The notes below the pieces were generated by a model, which was given only the letters and a program-made list of their open reading frames with translations, searched no databases and had not been told where the DNA came from. 64,000 bases of DNA from Selaginella moellendorffii (taxonomy: Eukaryota > Streptophyta > Lycopodiopsida > Selaginellales > Selaginellaceae), in assembly GCF_000143415.4 (NCBI RefSeq), contig NW_003314264.1:3400826-3464825 (forward strand), read 5' to 3'. Positions 49,438 to 58,188 of the stretch are shown one piece after another (positions within the stretch are counted from its first letter, which is position 1; every line of letters starts with the position of its first letter). The translations under genes were made by a program, and so were the position numbers.

Positions 49438-51792
49438 ATGTGTTTGCTCAAGCTCCGAGCAGCAATCGATGGATTGGAGAACAGGCAGCGAACAGTCTTT
49501 GATCTCACATCGCATTGCGCATCGCTCCTCCAGATCTGTCGCAACGCCAAGGCGGCGGCATCGGAAGGACAGCGCCTTCACGCAGTCCTTGCTCGCTATG
49601 GGGTCGATCGATCCACCTTCCTGGGCAATCTCATCGTCCAGATGTATGGCAACTCTAGGAACCTGGCGGAGGCGTGCGCGGCATTCGCCCAAATCGCGCA
49701 GCGCAACGAGTTCTCGTGGAACTCGCTGCTGCTGGCATTTGTGCAGAGCGGGCGTCTGGACGATGCCATGAAATCGTTCGATCGGATGCCGCAGTGGGAT
49801 GAAGTTTCATACAACACGATGGTTTCTGCGTACTGCCAGATCGGACACTTGCATCTCGCAAAGGAGATGTTCGATTCCATGTCCTGCCCAGGAGTTGTGA
49901 CATGGACCACCATGCTCTCAGCATATGCCCAGAACGGGCATCTTGGCGAAGCAAGAGAGCTCTTCCTCGCCATGCCCGAGAAGAACACCGTGACTTGGAA
50001 CACCATGATCCAGGCCAATCTCCGCGAGGGATTCGTCGAAGATGCCTGGTGCCTCTTCTCGGTGATGCCCTCCCGGGACGTTGTCTCTTGGAACATCGTC
50101 GTCACTGGGCTCACCCAGATCGGCGAGCACGCCGACGCCCACCTCGTCCTCGCCAAGATCCCCGCTCGGAGCATCTTCACCTGGAACGCGATGCTGTGCG
50201 CCAGCGTACACGATGGGCACCTCTCCACCGCGAGGATAATCTTCCGCGAGATGCCCGAGAGGAACACGATCTCCTGGAACGCGATCATCACTGGGCTCGC
50301 GCACAATGGCCAGCCGCAAGAGGCCCAGGCTGCGTTTGAGGAGATGGAGAAGAGGGACGTGATCTCCTGGACGTCGCTCGTCGCCGCCTACGCACAGATC
50401 GAGCGCCTGGATCGCGCGCGCGCGCTGTTTGATCGGATGCCCGAGCAGGACGTTGTGGCCGGGAATGCGCTGCTTATGGGATACGGGCGAGCCCGGCTGG
50501 TAGGCGAGGCTTGGGAGATCTTTAGCGCCACCCCTGCTCGAGTGAGCCTCACTTGGAACCTCATGCTCCAGGCTATGGCGGACAGCCGCTGCCACTGCGA
50601 GGACGCGCGAGAGCTCTTCGAGAAGATGGCCCGGCACAACATCGTTTCATGGACAACAATGCTTAGCTGCTACGCAGAGGGCGGTCAGGATCAATCGGCC
50701 AAAGAGATCTTCGACGCGATGCCTCAGAGGAATCTGGTTTCATGGAGCGCCATGCTGCGTGGATTTATCCAGAATGGTCATCTTGACAATGCCGTGAGAA
50801 TTTTCTACAAGTCTCCAGCGAGGGATCTAGTCGCGTGGACGCTTCTTGTGAGCGCTTTTGCGGAGCGAAACGAAGTAGAAAAGGCGAAAAGTTGGTTCAA
50901 AGATATGCCACAAAAGGATCTAATTGCCTGGACCGCGATGCTCACAGCATTTGCCGTGAATGGGGATTTGGATCGCGCCTGGAATGTGTTCCACAGGCTT
51001 CCAGCGAGGAACACGGTCGCCTGGAACGCCATGATCGCGGCTTGCGGCCAGAACAACCAGGGATCACGGAGCTTGACACTGCTGGGCTTGATGGACGTGG
51101 AAGGGATCCATCCCAGCGCGACGACTTTCATCAGCGTGGCGGACGCTTGCACGAGCCTGACGGCGCTCAAGGAAGGCCGGCTTGTCCACCAGGAGATCAC
51201 GCTCGCCAGCGGCGATCTCAGCTCCTCCGAGTCTCTCGGAATCGGCAACGCGCTGGTTAGCATGTATGGCAAGTGTGGCAAGCTCGACGAGGCGCGAGAG
51301 GTGTTCGCGGGGATGATCCAGAGGAGCGATATCACCTGGAACGCGATCATCGCCGCGCACACCCAGAACCACTGCAATCTCGGCGACGTCGCGGAGCTCC
51401 TGGAGTTGATGCTTCTCGACGGCGTGGCGGTGGACGAGATCACGTCCGTGAGCGTGCTCACCGTGTGTAGCCAGGCAGGGCTTCTCCTCCACGCCAGGGA
51501 GTTCTTCCACTCGATGAGCCGCGAGTTCTCCAGCGCTCCAGGGGCGGATCACTACGCTTGCATGATCGATCTCCTCGCGCGGGTTGGCGAGCTGGAGCAG
51601 TGCATGAAGCTGATCTGCGCCATGCCTTTCCAGGCGGATGGGATCTCGTGGATGAGCCTCCTGGGCGCTTGCAAGGGATTGGGCGATCTCGAGCGAGCAT
51701 TAGTGGCGGCGGAGATGGCCGTGCGCTTGAATCCCGAGAACTCGGCGGCTTACATTCTCTTCTCCAACATTCTAGAGAAGGACAAAGGATGA
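49438..51792 (+). CDS. PPR protein, PLS-E type, no DYW domain
   Basis: An intronless frame of 784 aa. The array is mostly S-type 31-residue motifs in series, for example VVTWTTMLSAYAQNGHLGEA, NTISWNAIITGLAHNGQPQE, DVISWTSLVAAYAQIERLDR, NLVSWSAMLRGFIQNGHLDN. A PLS part follows (IGNALVSMYGKCGKLDEARE) and an E-like domain (HYACMIDLLARVGELEQCMK, WMSLLGACKGLGDLERAL), ending ENSAAYILFSNILEKDKG without E+ or DYW. Long runs of S motifs are typical of lycophyte editing-factor families. The next PPR start is only 25 bp beyond its stop. tRNA-Lys lies 85 bp upstream on the other strand. Confidence 0.9.
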   Translation: MCLLKLRAAIDGLENRQRTVFDLTSHCASLLQICRNAKAAASEGQRLHAVLARYGVDRSTFLGNLIVQMYGNSRNLAEACAAFAQIAQRNEFSWNSLLLAFVQSGRLDDAMKSFDRMPQWDEVSYNTMVSAYCQIGHLHLAKEMFDSMSCPGVVTWTTMLSAYAQNGHLGEARELFLAMPEKNTVTWNTMIQANLREGFVEDAWCLFSVMPSRDVVSWNIVVTGLTQIGEHADAHLVLAKIPARSIFTWNAMLCASVHDGHLSTARIIFREMPERNTISWNAIITGLAHNGQPQEAQAAFEEMEKRDVISWTSLVAAYAQIERLDRARALFDRMPEQDVVAGNALLMGYGRARLVGEAWEIFSATPARVSLTWNLMLQAMADSRCHCEDARELFEKMARHNIVSWTTMLSCYAEGGQDQSAKEIFDAMPQRNLVSWSAMLRGFIQNGHLDNAVRIFYKSPARDLVAWTLLVSAFAERNEVEKAKSWFKDMPQKDLIAWTAMLTAFAVNGDLDRAWNVFHRLPARNTVAWNAMIAACGQNNQGSRSLTLLGLMDVEGIHPSATTFISVADACTSLTALKEGRLVHQEITLASGDLSSSESLGIGNALVSMYGKCGKLDEAREVFAGMIQRSDITWNAIIAAHTQNHCNLGDVAELLELMLLDGVAVDEITSVSVLTVCSQAGLLLHAREFFHSMSREFSSAPGADHYACMIDLLARVGELEQCMKLICAMPFQADGISWMSLLGACKGLGDLERALVAAEMAVRLNPENSAAYILFSNILEKDKG

Positions 51793-51817
51793 TCCGCGAT
51801 CGTGGGCGAGCGCGTTC

Positions 51818-53779
51818 ATGGATCGAAGCGATTGCATCCGGCTGCTCGAGTCGTGCAAGAGCCTATCGCTCGCGGAGACCGCCCATCGGCGCGTCCGCGA
51901 GGTTTATCCCGCGATCCAGGACGATGCCTTCCTCTCCAACAAGATCGTCCAGATGTATGGCCGCTGCGGGAGCGTGGATCGCGCCAGGATCGCGTTCGAG
52001 AGGAGCCAGAACAAGGATCCGAGCTCCTGGGTGTTCATGCTTTGCGCGTACTCGCAAAACGGGCACCTGGACGATGCGAAAGAGATCTTCGACCGGATGC
52101 CGGATAGGAATCAAGTGGCCTGGACCGCGATGCTTACGGGGTACGCGCGGGTCGGGGATTTGATCGAGGCCAAGCGCGTCTACGATCGAATGCCGGAGTG
52201 GGACGTGGTTTCTTCCACCGCGATGCTCAGAGCGTATGCCCAGAATGGGCATATTGTCAATAGTGAGAAGCTCTTTAGCGAGATGCCGGAGAAAAATCTT
52301 GTTTCGTGGAGTGTAATGCTGGATATGTTCTCACACAACAATGATCTTGCGAAGGCGAGACTTTGTTTTGACAATATGCCTGAGTGGGATGTTGTTTCCT
52401 CGACTACAATGCTTGCAGCATATGCCCAACACGGGCAATATTATAACGCTGAAGGGGTCTTTAACTACATGGAGCACTGGACTCTAGCTACTTGTTCCAC
52501 GATGCTCGCAGTTTTTGCACAGAGTTTCCAGGTAGAAGAAGCTAGAAACTTGTTCTCGAGTTTGCCGCAAAGAGATTTCGCGTCGTGGATTGCTATGTTG
52601 AACTGCTATGCTCAAGTTGGTGATGTAGACCAAGCAAAGATTGTGTTTAATCAGATGCCCGAGTGGAATCTCGCCACCTTCACGGCAATGCTGAACGCGT
52701 TTGGAGCCAATGACAAAGTTGACGATGCGAAAGTCTTGTTTGATTCCACACCCGAGCTCGACATGGTACTTTGCACTGCCATGATCGAAGCTTATGCCCA
52801 GGCCGGGCATACCGTTCTTGCAAAACACATATTTGAACAGATGACTCAGCATGACATTGTGTCATGGAACTCGATGCTATCAGCTTACGTTAACAAAGGT
52901 GGCAGCCTCAATGGTGCTAGGGACGTGTACACTCGGATGCCGTGCTGGAGCGTAGTCACCTGGAACTTAATGTTTGTGGCATATACCCAGGAAGGGCATC
53001 TGGAACTGGCAAGGCTCTTGTATGAGGAGATTCCAGTCCGAAACCTAGCATCTTCAACGATTATGCTCGAAGCGTACTCAAGAAACGGCTACATTGAAGA
53101 GGCTAGTCAAATCTTTGCACAAATGCCTGTGCAAGATCTTGTTTCTTCCACAGTCTCTATCAATCTTTCTGCCCAGTGCAAGAATTTGTATTTGGCGAGA
53201 GAGATCTTTGAGAAAATGCCGGAGCGCAACGTTGTCTCATGGACCGCACTCTTGAACGCTTACGTTTCAAACTCCCAATTGAACTACGCGTTGTCTTTGT
53301 TTCATACTCTCCCTTCGCATACTGTTGTAACTTGGAACACCATTGTGGCAGCGTATGCCATGAACGGGCATTCCAGTACTGCGCTCTTTCTCTTCTACTC
53401 GATGAGGATGGCAAGCGAGGCTTCACCGGATGGAATCTCGCTCTTGTCCGTTCTGGTCGCTTGCAATCACACGGGAGACTCGGAGCTCGCAAGGTCTTTG
53501 TTCGTGTCAATGTCGCTGGACTCTGGGATTGGAGCTAGCAAAGAGCACTATGGCTGTATGGTTGATGTCCTGGGAAGAGCCGGTTACCTGGACGAGGCCG
53601 AAGATCTTGTGAACAACATGCCGTTCGAGCCCGATGTTCTAGAGTGGATGAGCTTGCTTGGAGCTTGTCGAGGCTATGGCGACGCTGCTAGAGGGACCAA
53701 GATTCTGGCCCGGATTGTGGCGCTGGATCCGAGAAACGTCGCGGCGTTCGTGTATCTCGCTAGAAAAATACAAAGTTGA
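51818..53779 (+). CDS. PPR protein, PLS-E type, no DYW domain, tandem with the preceding PPR gene
   Basis: An intronless frame of 653 aa. It starts MDRSDCIRLLESCKSLSLAE and contains a long series of S-type motifs (QVAWTAMLTGYARVGDLIEA, DVVSSTAMLRAYAQNGHIVN, DIVSWNSMLSAYVNKGGSLN, NVVSWTALLNAYVSNSQLNY). The E-like end is HYGCMVDVLGRAGYLDEAED with WMSLLGACRGYGDA, stopping at AAFVYLARKIQS. The N-terminal third is more GC-rich than the rest, hinting at gene conversion from other PPR genes. The start lies 25 bp after the stop of the upstream PPR, leaving almost no room for separate promoter and terminator. Confidence 0.9.
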   Translation: MDRSDCIRLLESCKSLSLAETAHRRVREVYPAIQDDAFLSNKIVQMYGRCGSVDRARIAFERSQNKDPSSWVFMLCAYSQNGHLDDAKEIFDRMPDRNQVAWTAMLTGYARVGDLIEAKRVYDRMPEWDVVSSTAMLRAYAQNGHIVNSEKLFSEMPEKNLVSWSVMLDMFSHNNDLAKARLCFDNMPEWDVVSSTTMLAAYAQHGQYYNAEGVFNYMEHWTLATCSTMLAVFAQSFQVEEARNLFSSLPQRDFASWIAMLNCYAQVGDVDQAKIVFNQMPEWNLATFTAMLNAFGANDKVDDAKVLFDSTPELDMVLCTAMIEAYAQAGHTVLAKHIFEQMTQHDIVSWNSMLSAYVNKGGSLNGARDVYTRMPCWSVVTWNLMFVAYTQEGHLELARLLYEEIPVRNLASSTIMLEAYSRNGYIEEASQIFAQMPVQDLVSSTVSINLSAQCKNLYLAREIFEKMPERNVVSWTALLNAYVSNSQLNYALSLFHTLPSHTVVTWNTIVAAYAMNGHSSTALFLFYSMRMASEASPDGISLLSVLVACNHTGDSELARSLFVSMSLDSGIGASKEHYGCMVDVLGRAGYLDEAEDLVNNMPFEPDVLEWMSLLGACRGYGDAARGTKILARIVALDPRNVAAFVYLARKIQS

Positions 53780-53840
53780 TCCTGTATGAATATGAATCCG
53801 TGCCTTGTTATTGTATGGAGGAAAGAAAAACGAGCCTATC

Positions 53841-54877
53841 TTAGTGAGCTGCTTGTGCAGTTTGGACGCTGTTTCGCATCAAGCTGATGACAGCAGCTGG
53901 ATCGGGAGCTCCAAAAACTGAGCTCCCAGCGACAATACAGTTGGCTCCGGCATCGGCAGCTTGCTGGATCGTCGAAGGGCCGAGACCACCATCAACCTGT
54001 GCGCGGAAGATTTCAAGTAGGGAAAAAGAAAAACTGGTTTCTTGTACCTCGATGTCTAGTGAAGGATATCGAGATCGAAGAGCTTTCACCTGTGTAGAAA
54101 GAAGAGATTTACAAACGGGTTTCAGCACGAAAGATTGATTGTCACCTTGCTCATTGTCTCCGGCATGAACTTTTGACCTCCAAAGCCCGGCTCCACCGTC
54201 ATGATCAGCACCAGATCAACATCCCCGCTATCCACCTGAAAGAATTGTTACACAAACTTTTCAAGTAGCTAAAAACTTACCAGAGGAAAAACTTCCTCCA
54301 CGGGAGTTCCCGGCTTGAGGCAAACTCCGACTCTCATGCCGCTTTCCTTGACCTTCTTCGACACTCGGTCCCAGTTGTCTAAGAAGAAAAATCAAGCTTA
54401 AGTCATAAAAAGATAGCTGCAAGAGATGAAACCTCGAGAAGCTTCAATGTGGAAAGTAAAGCCTGACGCTCCGGCCTTGGCCAGAGGCTCCACATAGTCG
54501 AGTGGATTCGTGACCATGAGATGGCAATCCAAGTACGCACTGTACAAAAAGAAATAAAAAAATCCAGAGTCTCACTCGGCCTCTACCTCGTGTGCTTCCT
54601 CAGCGATTGGATCACCGGAGCTCCAATCGTCAAATTTGGAACAAAATGCCTGTGGGATCACACAAGATCAGAGCTCTCCTAGGCCACATTTCTTACCCAT
54701 CCTGCAAAACAACGCAATTCTCTCACTCGATCTCAAATGCGCTCGCTCGCAGCTGGGATCACATACCATAATGTCCATGTGTAGCCAATCCGCGCCGCAA
54801 TCCAGCATGCGCTGCGCCTCAGCTGCGAGATTGGCGAAGTCGGAGGAGAGCATCGAAGGCGCGATCTTGGCGCTCAT
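53841..54877 (-). CDS. Ribulose-phosphate 3-epimerase, cytosolic type
   Basis: Eight exons join in frame to 223 aa: 54877-54767, 54697-54701 (5 nt), 54649-54587, 54539-54433, 54378-54281, 54235-54146, 54089-54048, 53996-53841. Start [20 protein letters not shown] lacks a transit peptide, so this is the cytosolic form of the pentose phosphate pathway (Ru5P to Xu5P). Motifs: [19 protein letters not shown] with metal and catalytic Asp, [40 protein letters not shown] with the second catalytic Asp just before, [28 protein letters not shown]. Residues D38 and G39 (the DG of MDGHF) are encoded by the 5-nt microexon. All other junctions are regular. Confidence 0.94.
54697..54701 (-). other. 5-nt microexon of ribulose-phosphate 3-epimerase
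   Basis: On the minus strand, TTTTGCAG precedes GATGG and GTAAGAAATG follows. Exon 1 ends at the codon for Met37 with donor GTATGT, and exon 3 begins GCATTTT. Only inclusion of GATGG yields the invariant MDGHFVPN phrase and keeps the frame. Confidence 0.85.
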
Positions 54878-54974
54878 CTTGCAAATTGATCACGCACTTC
54901 GCACCCTACAAGCCCTTAAATTTTTATCAAAGATTTCATAGAGAAAGGTTTAGCTCGCACGTTTGATACAAGGC

Positions 54975-55055
54975 GTTGACATGGCCGAGTTGGTCTAAGG
55001 CGCCAGATTAAGGTTCTGGTCCGCAAGGGCGTGGGTTCGAATCCCACTGTCAACA
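54975..55055 (+). tRNA. tRNA-Leu (anticodon AAG)
   Basis: A class II tRNA of 81 nt: acceptor GTTGACA with TGTCAAC and discriminator A, D arm TGGCCGAGTTGGTCTAAGGC, anticodon stem CCAGA/TCTGG with loop TTAAGGT (anticodon AAG), variable arm TCCGCAAGGGC, T arm GTGGGTTCGAATCCCAC. No intron; TTTTA follows at 55062. Confidence 0.95.
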
Positions 55056-55189
55056 ATCCCATTTTATCCTTGTTTAGGCTAGTTTTCTTAATACTATACT
55101 TAAACCAGTGTTTTTTTCTAATCATATTATTATTTATTTTATTTCTACAAAAATAAACCAAACTTGATTAATAACATCTTATCCAAAAT

Positions 55190-56531
55190 CTAAGGCTGGG
55201 CACTAAGGCTAGGGAAAAATGAGTAGCTACACTCTACATCATCAAACCTTCCTTGGTTTTGCTCGTAGCATGGAGCAATCCACGAAGAATCAATCATGTC
55301 ATACGCAAAAGGGTACAGTGTTCCAAAGGTGGCCTTCTTGTAGAAGCACGAGAACACCACCATATCCCCAGCTACCTCAAGCTTCCAATCGTGGTCCTCT
55401 TCCTCATGCATTGGCGAGCATGCCAAATCCCTCCACAGCACCCGCGACACAAGCACCCATCCCGCTAGCTCGTAATTTAACTCCCATATGGAAAATCCCA
55501 GCGAACGGTAAGTTGTAACGTCTTGCCAAAACACCAGCTGCGAGGCTAGATAATACTTCCCCTTGTACGTGAATACGAGTCGGCTTAGGGGCGTCCAACC
55601 TTCCCAATCACCTCCTCGATCGATCTCCGGATCAAGGTTTGCGATGGCCGCCCTGTCGTAGTGTGACCAGAGCCTGCTGCTAGGATCATACGCGAGAATG
55701 AGATGAGCCACATGGTAAGTATAGATCGCATTGCCTCGAAGCGGTGATCCCTGCGATGTGTCGAAGGAGAAAGGCAGCCCACTCTCCCATATCCCTGCCT
55801 TGGAGTCGTACTGCATAGGATAGACGAGGTACATTTTCTCGTCCGAGAAGAATTTCATACCATTCTCGTCAGCTGGGCCAGCATCACTATCCTTGGTGTA
55901 GAGCACCACAATCTGATACGACCCCTGATCTTGATCGTGTAGCATGGAGATCGTCAGGGAAGGAGGGGGCAATACGTCGCATTCCTCGATGGGTGGAGGA
56001 GGGAGCGTTCTCCAGGAATTGGTGATAGGGTTCCCCACGGCCAGCGCCAACGAGGATTCGTGCTCCATAAGCCTGCCACAGACCAGCCCATTTGAAGAAC
56101 AAAGGCCCACGAAATGTGAGCCATGCGGTCCCATGGTCAAACAGCAGCTGGCTGGGCCGCCCTCTTTTGGACGCCACAGCTCGACATGGTTCTGCAGCGT
56201 CATCCGGTAATCGTAGTAGTTATCGAAATCGCCACTGGCAAGGGAGAGGAAGAAAACTTGAAAGGAAAGGACTCAAGAATCTGCATACTTATACGTACAT
56301 GTCATCTGGCACCTCTGTTCTGACCCGGAGTGCACACCATAGTTGCCGTAGCGACGGGCTGGACGCATACACTGTGGTGAAGCGCCGCGAGAGCACCGCG
56401 CGGTACCATGACTTGCAGACGGCTCGCAGCCTGAAGAGATCTCGCAAGTTGTGCAAGAAGCTCAGGATGTAGAGCACCAAATCCTCTTCTTGCAAGCGCT
56501 CAAAAGCACCACAACAGCAACTCTGATCCAT
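55190..56531 (-). CDS. F-box protein with plant-type C-terminal beta-rich domain
   Basis: Two exons (56531-56299 and 56234-55190) join in frame to 425 aa. The F-box lies at residues 14-50: LQEEDLVLYILSFLHNLRDL followed by FRLRAVCKSWYRAVLSRRF. The remainder resembles F-box associated or kelch-like domains of plants: VGLCSSNGLVCGRLMEHESS, GNPITNSWRTLPPPP, SYQIVVLYTKDSD, LILAYDPSSRLW, ELAGWVLVSRVLWRDL, GDMVVFSCFYKK. It should be the substrate-recognition part of an SCF ubiquitin ligase; the target is unknown. The 5' flank (56540 on) is similar to the 3' flank of the secreted-protein gene at 57796. Confidence 0.85.
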
Positions 56532-56549
56532 TTTGACCGCAGAGAGGAA

Positions 56550-56880
56550 AATGGAATGGGATTGTTTATTTTAAAATATGACAGATCTATTTGTGGCATT
56601 CTTGGTTGATAAGTTGAAGTTACAGGAGGTAACATTGTTCTTGATCCTCCACGGATATTGTGCAAGCTAATTCGAAAATGGGTCTGATTTGGGAGCAAGG
56701 AGGTGTGTTGAGTACATTCTCTGGATGGTACCGCGAGCTGGTGGTGCTTTAAGGGTGTTGTGATGGCTCCCATTCAATTGCAATTGGCTCCCCTTCAGGT
56801 TGCCGAGCTAGGCTAGCCATTAGATGCTCAAGGCAGGCAGCTTGCCAAACGCGAGTTCCTGAGTAGTGCTGGAAACAAGA
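56550..56880 (-). pseudogene. Decayed copy of the secreted Cys-rich protein gene
   Basis: The minus strand matches 57720-58110 in order: gccgagctaggctagcc (57-like: ggctagccgactgctg), ggaggtgtgttgagtac, and the encoded phrase QTHFRISLHNIRGG versus QTHYRSSLHNCKGA in the intact gene. Three of the conserved cysteines are lost and the signal peptide is missing. The matching 3' flanks share aaaatggaatg.gattgttta. Confidence 0.65.
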
Positions 56881-57795
56881 GAACTTACAAGAATGGTGCT
56901 ATAGTTTATTTTTCATACTACACACAGGTATATTCATAGTCCTATGCTTTTCAGTTGGGCATGACAGTAACTATAACACAATCAACATGAAGAGTTTGCA
57001 GTATTTCTTTGCATTTTTCCTTCATGATACGAGCAGTGTTGATGTTATACAATCTTAAAAATATTCTAAGAATATTTCTTTCTACCTTTCCATCTCACGT
57101 AAAAACTCAGCAAAATTTAAATAAATAATAGAAAGATCATTAAAACTACTTTTCATATAAAATATTTATAAAAATTAATAAATTTACTATTTTCAGAATA
57201 AAACTAATTATTAAATTTTATATTTTTGCCAAAAAATAGTTTCTTTTATTAAAAATTAAAAATTTTTGATCACTTTTGATCTGCACAATCCTTGGCAACC
57301 ATGATTCTAAATTACAGTTCACAAACAACCAACTTATCTTGTAGATTCAAAGCTTTTTCCCACATGCTTGCAAGATAATTGTGCATCTAAAAATGGATTT
57401 AGTTACAAAAATAAAAAACTTTGCTTAAACCATTTTTACTTTTTTAACAATCTACGTTTTATTTTAGTTTTAATAAAAGAATACTCTCGAATATCCTAGG
57501 AATATAATAGGATATGCCTAGAATCTATTAATTTACCGGAATTTGGGAGCCAAGCACTCCTTCTGGCTACAGCAATTGGGAAAAACGGAGCTGGATTATG
57601 GACCGCTGGTTTGTGGATGAGCAACAGCCGCTCAAGCGATGGTAACGAGAAGATCTTGGACGGGATGGGCCCACGGCTCTAGGCGATTGTAAGCGTCTTG
57701 AGCTTACTCAAACAGAAAATGGAATGTGATTGTTTATTATGTTTGACAGATTTATTTGTGGGATTTTCGGTGTTTATACAGCAGCTCTAGTAGTA
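56881..57795. other. AT-rich intergenic DNA
   Basis: Mostly AT-rich, without coding potential. The last 150 bases are probably the 3' UTR of the secreted-protein gene. Confidence 0.45.
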
Positions 57796-58188
57796 TTACA
57801 CATAGCAGCAGCCGTTCTCCACCGATGGGCTATTTTTTATGGAGCGCACACTGAAACATTGACCACGATAGGCGAAACCAGCTCCTTTGCAGTTATGGAG
57901 GCTACTTCGATAGTGAGTCTGACTTTGCAAGCAGGGAGGTGTGTTGAGGACATTTTCGGGATGGCAACTTGCATACAGAGCTTCCCCGCGAGCTGATGGC
58001 GTCTTGGGAATGGCGTCAAGGCTCACATTTGTGTCCCTGTGAGGTTGATGAGCTGATGTTGCCTCTCCAGTGCTGTTGAGGCTAGCCGACTGCTGCCCAA
58101 GAGCAGGCAACTTAGGAAATTCGAGGTGAATAGTGGGAGAAACAAGTAGAGAAGTTGCAACAACAAGAAGAATAAGATATGCTGCCAT
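57796..58188 (-). CDS. Small secreted cysteine-containing protein, family not recognised
   Basis: An intronless frame of 130 aa. MAAYLILLVVATSLLVSPTI is a convincing signal peptide. The middle is Ser/Thr/Pro/His-rich (residues 30-70). The C-terminal 55 residues hold six cysteines: one in SCHPEN, one in PPCLQSQTHYRSSLHNCKG with its partner, one in RGQCFS, and a terminal CC two residues before the end (GCCYV). The layout of signal peptide, variable linker and Cys-bearing C-terminus is that of processed peptide hormones or antimicrobial peptides. I do not recognise it as EPF, RALF, defensin or snakin. A decayed duplicate at 56550-56880 supports it being, or having been, a real gene. Confidence 0.55.
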   Translation of the reverse strand: MAAYLILLVVATSLLVSPTIHLEFPKLPALGQQSASLNSTGEATSAHQPHRDTNVSLDAIPKTPSARGEALYASCHPENVLNTPPCLQSQTHYRSSLHNCKGAGFAYRGQCFSVRSIKNSPSVENGCCYV

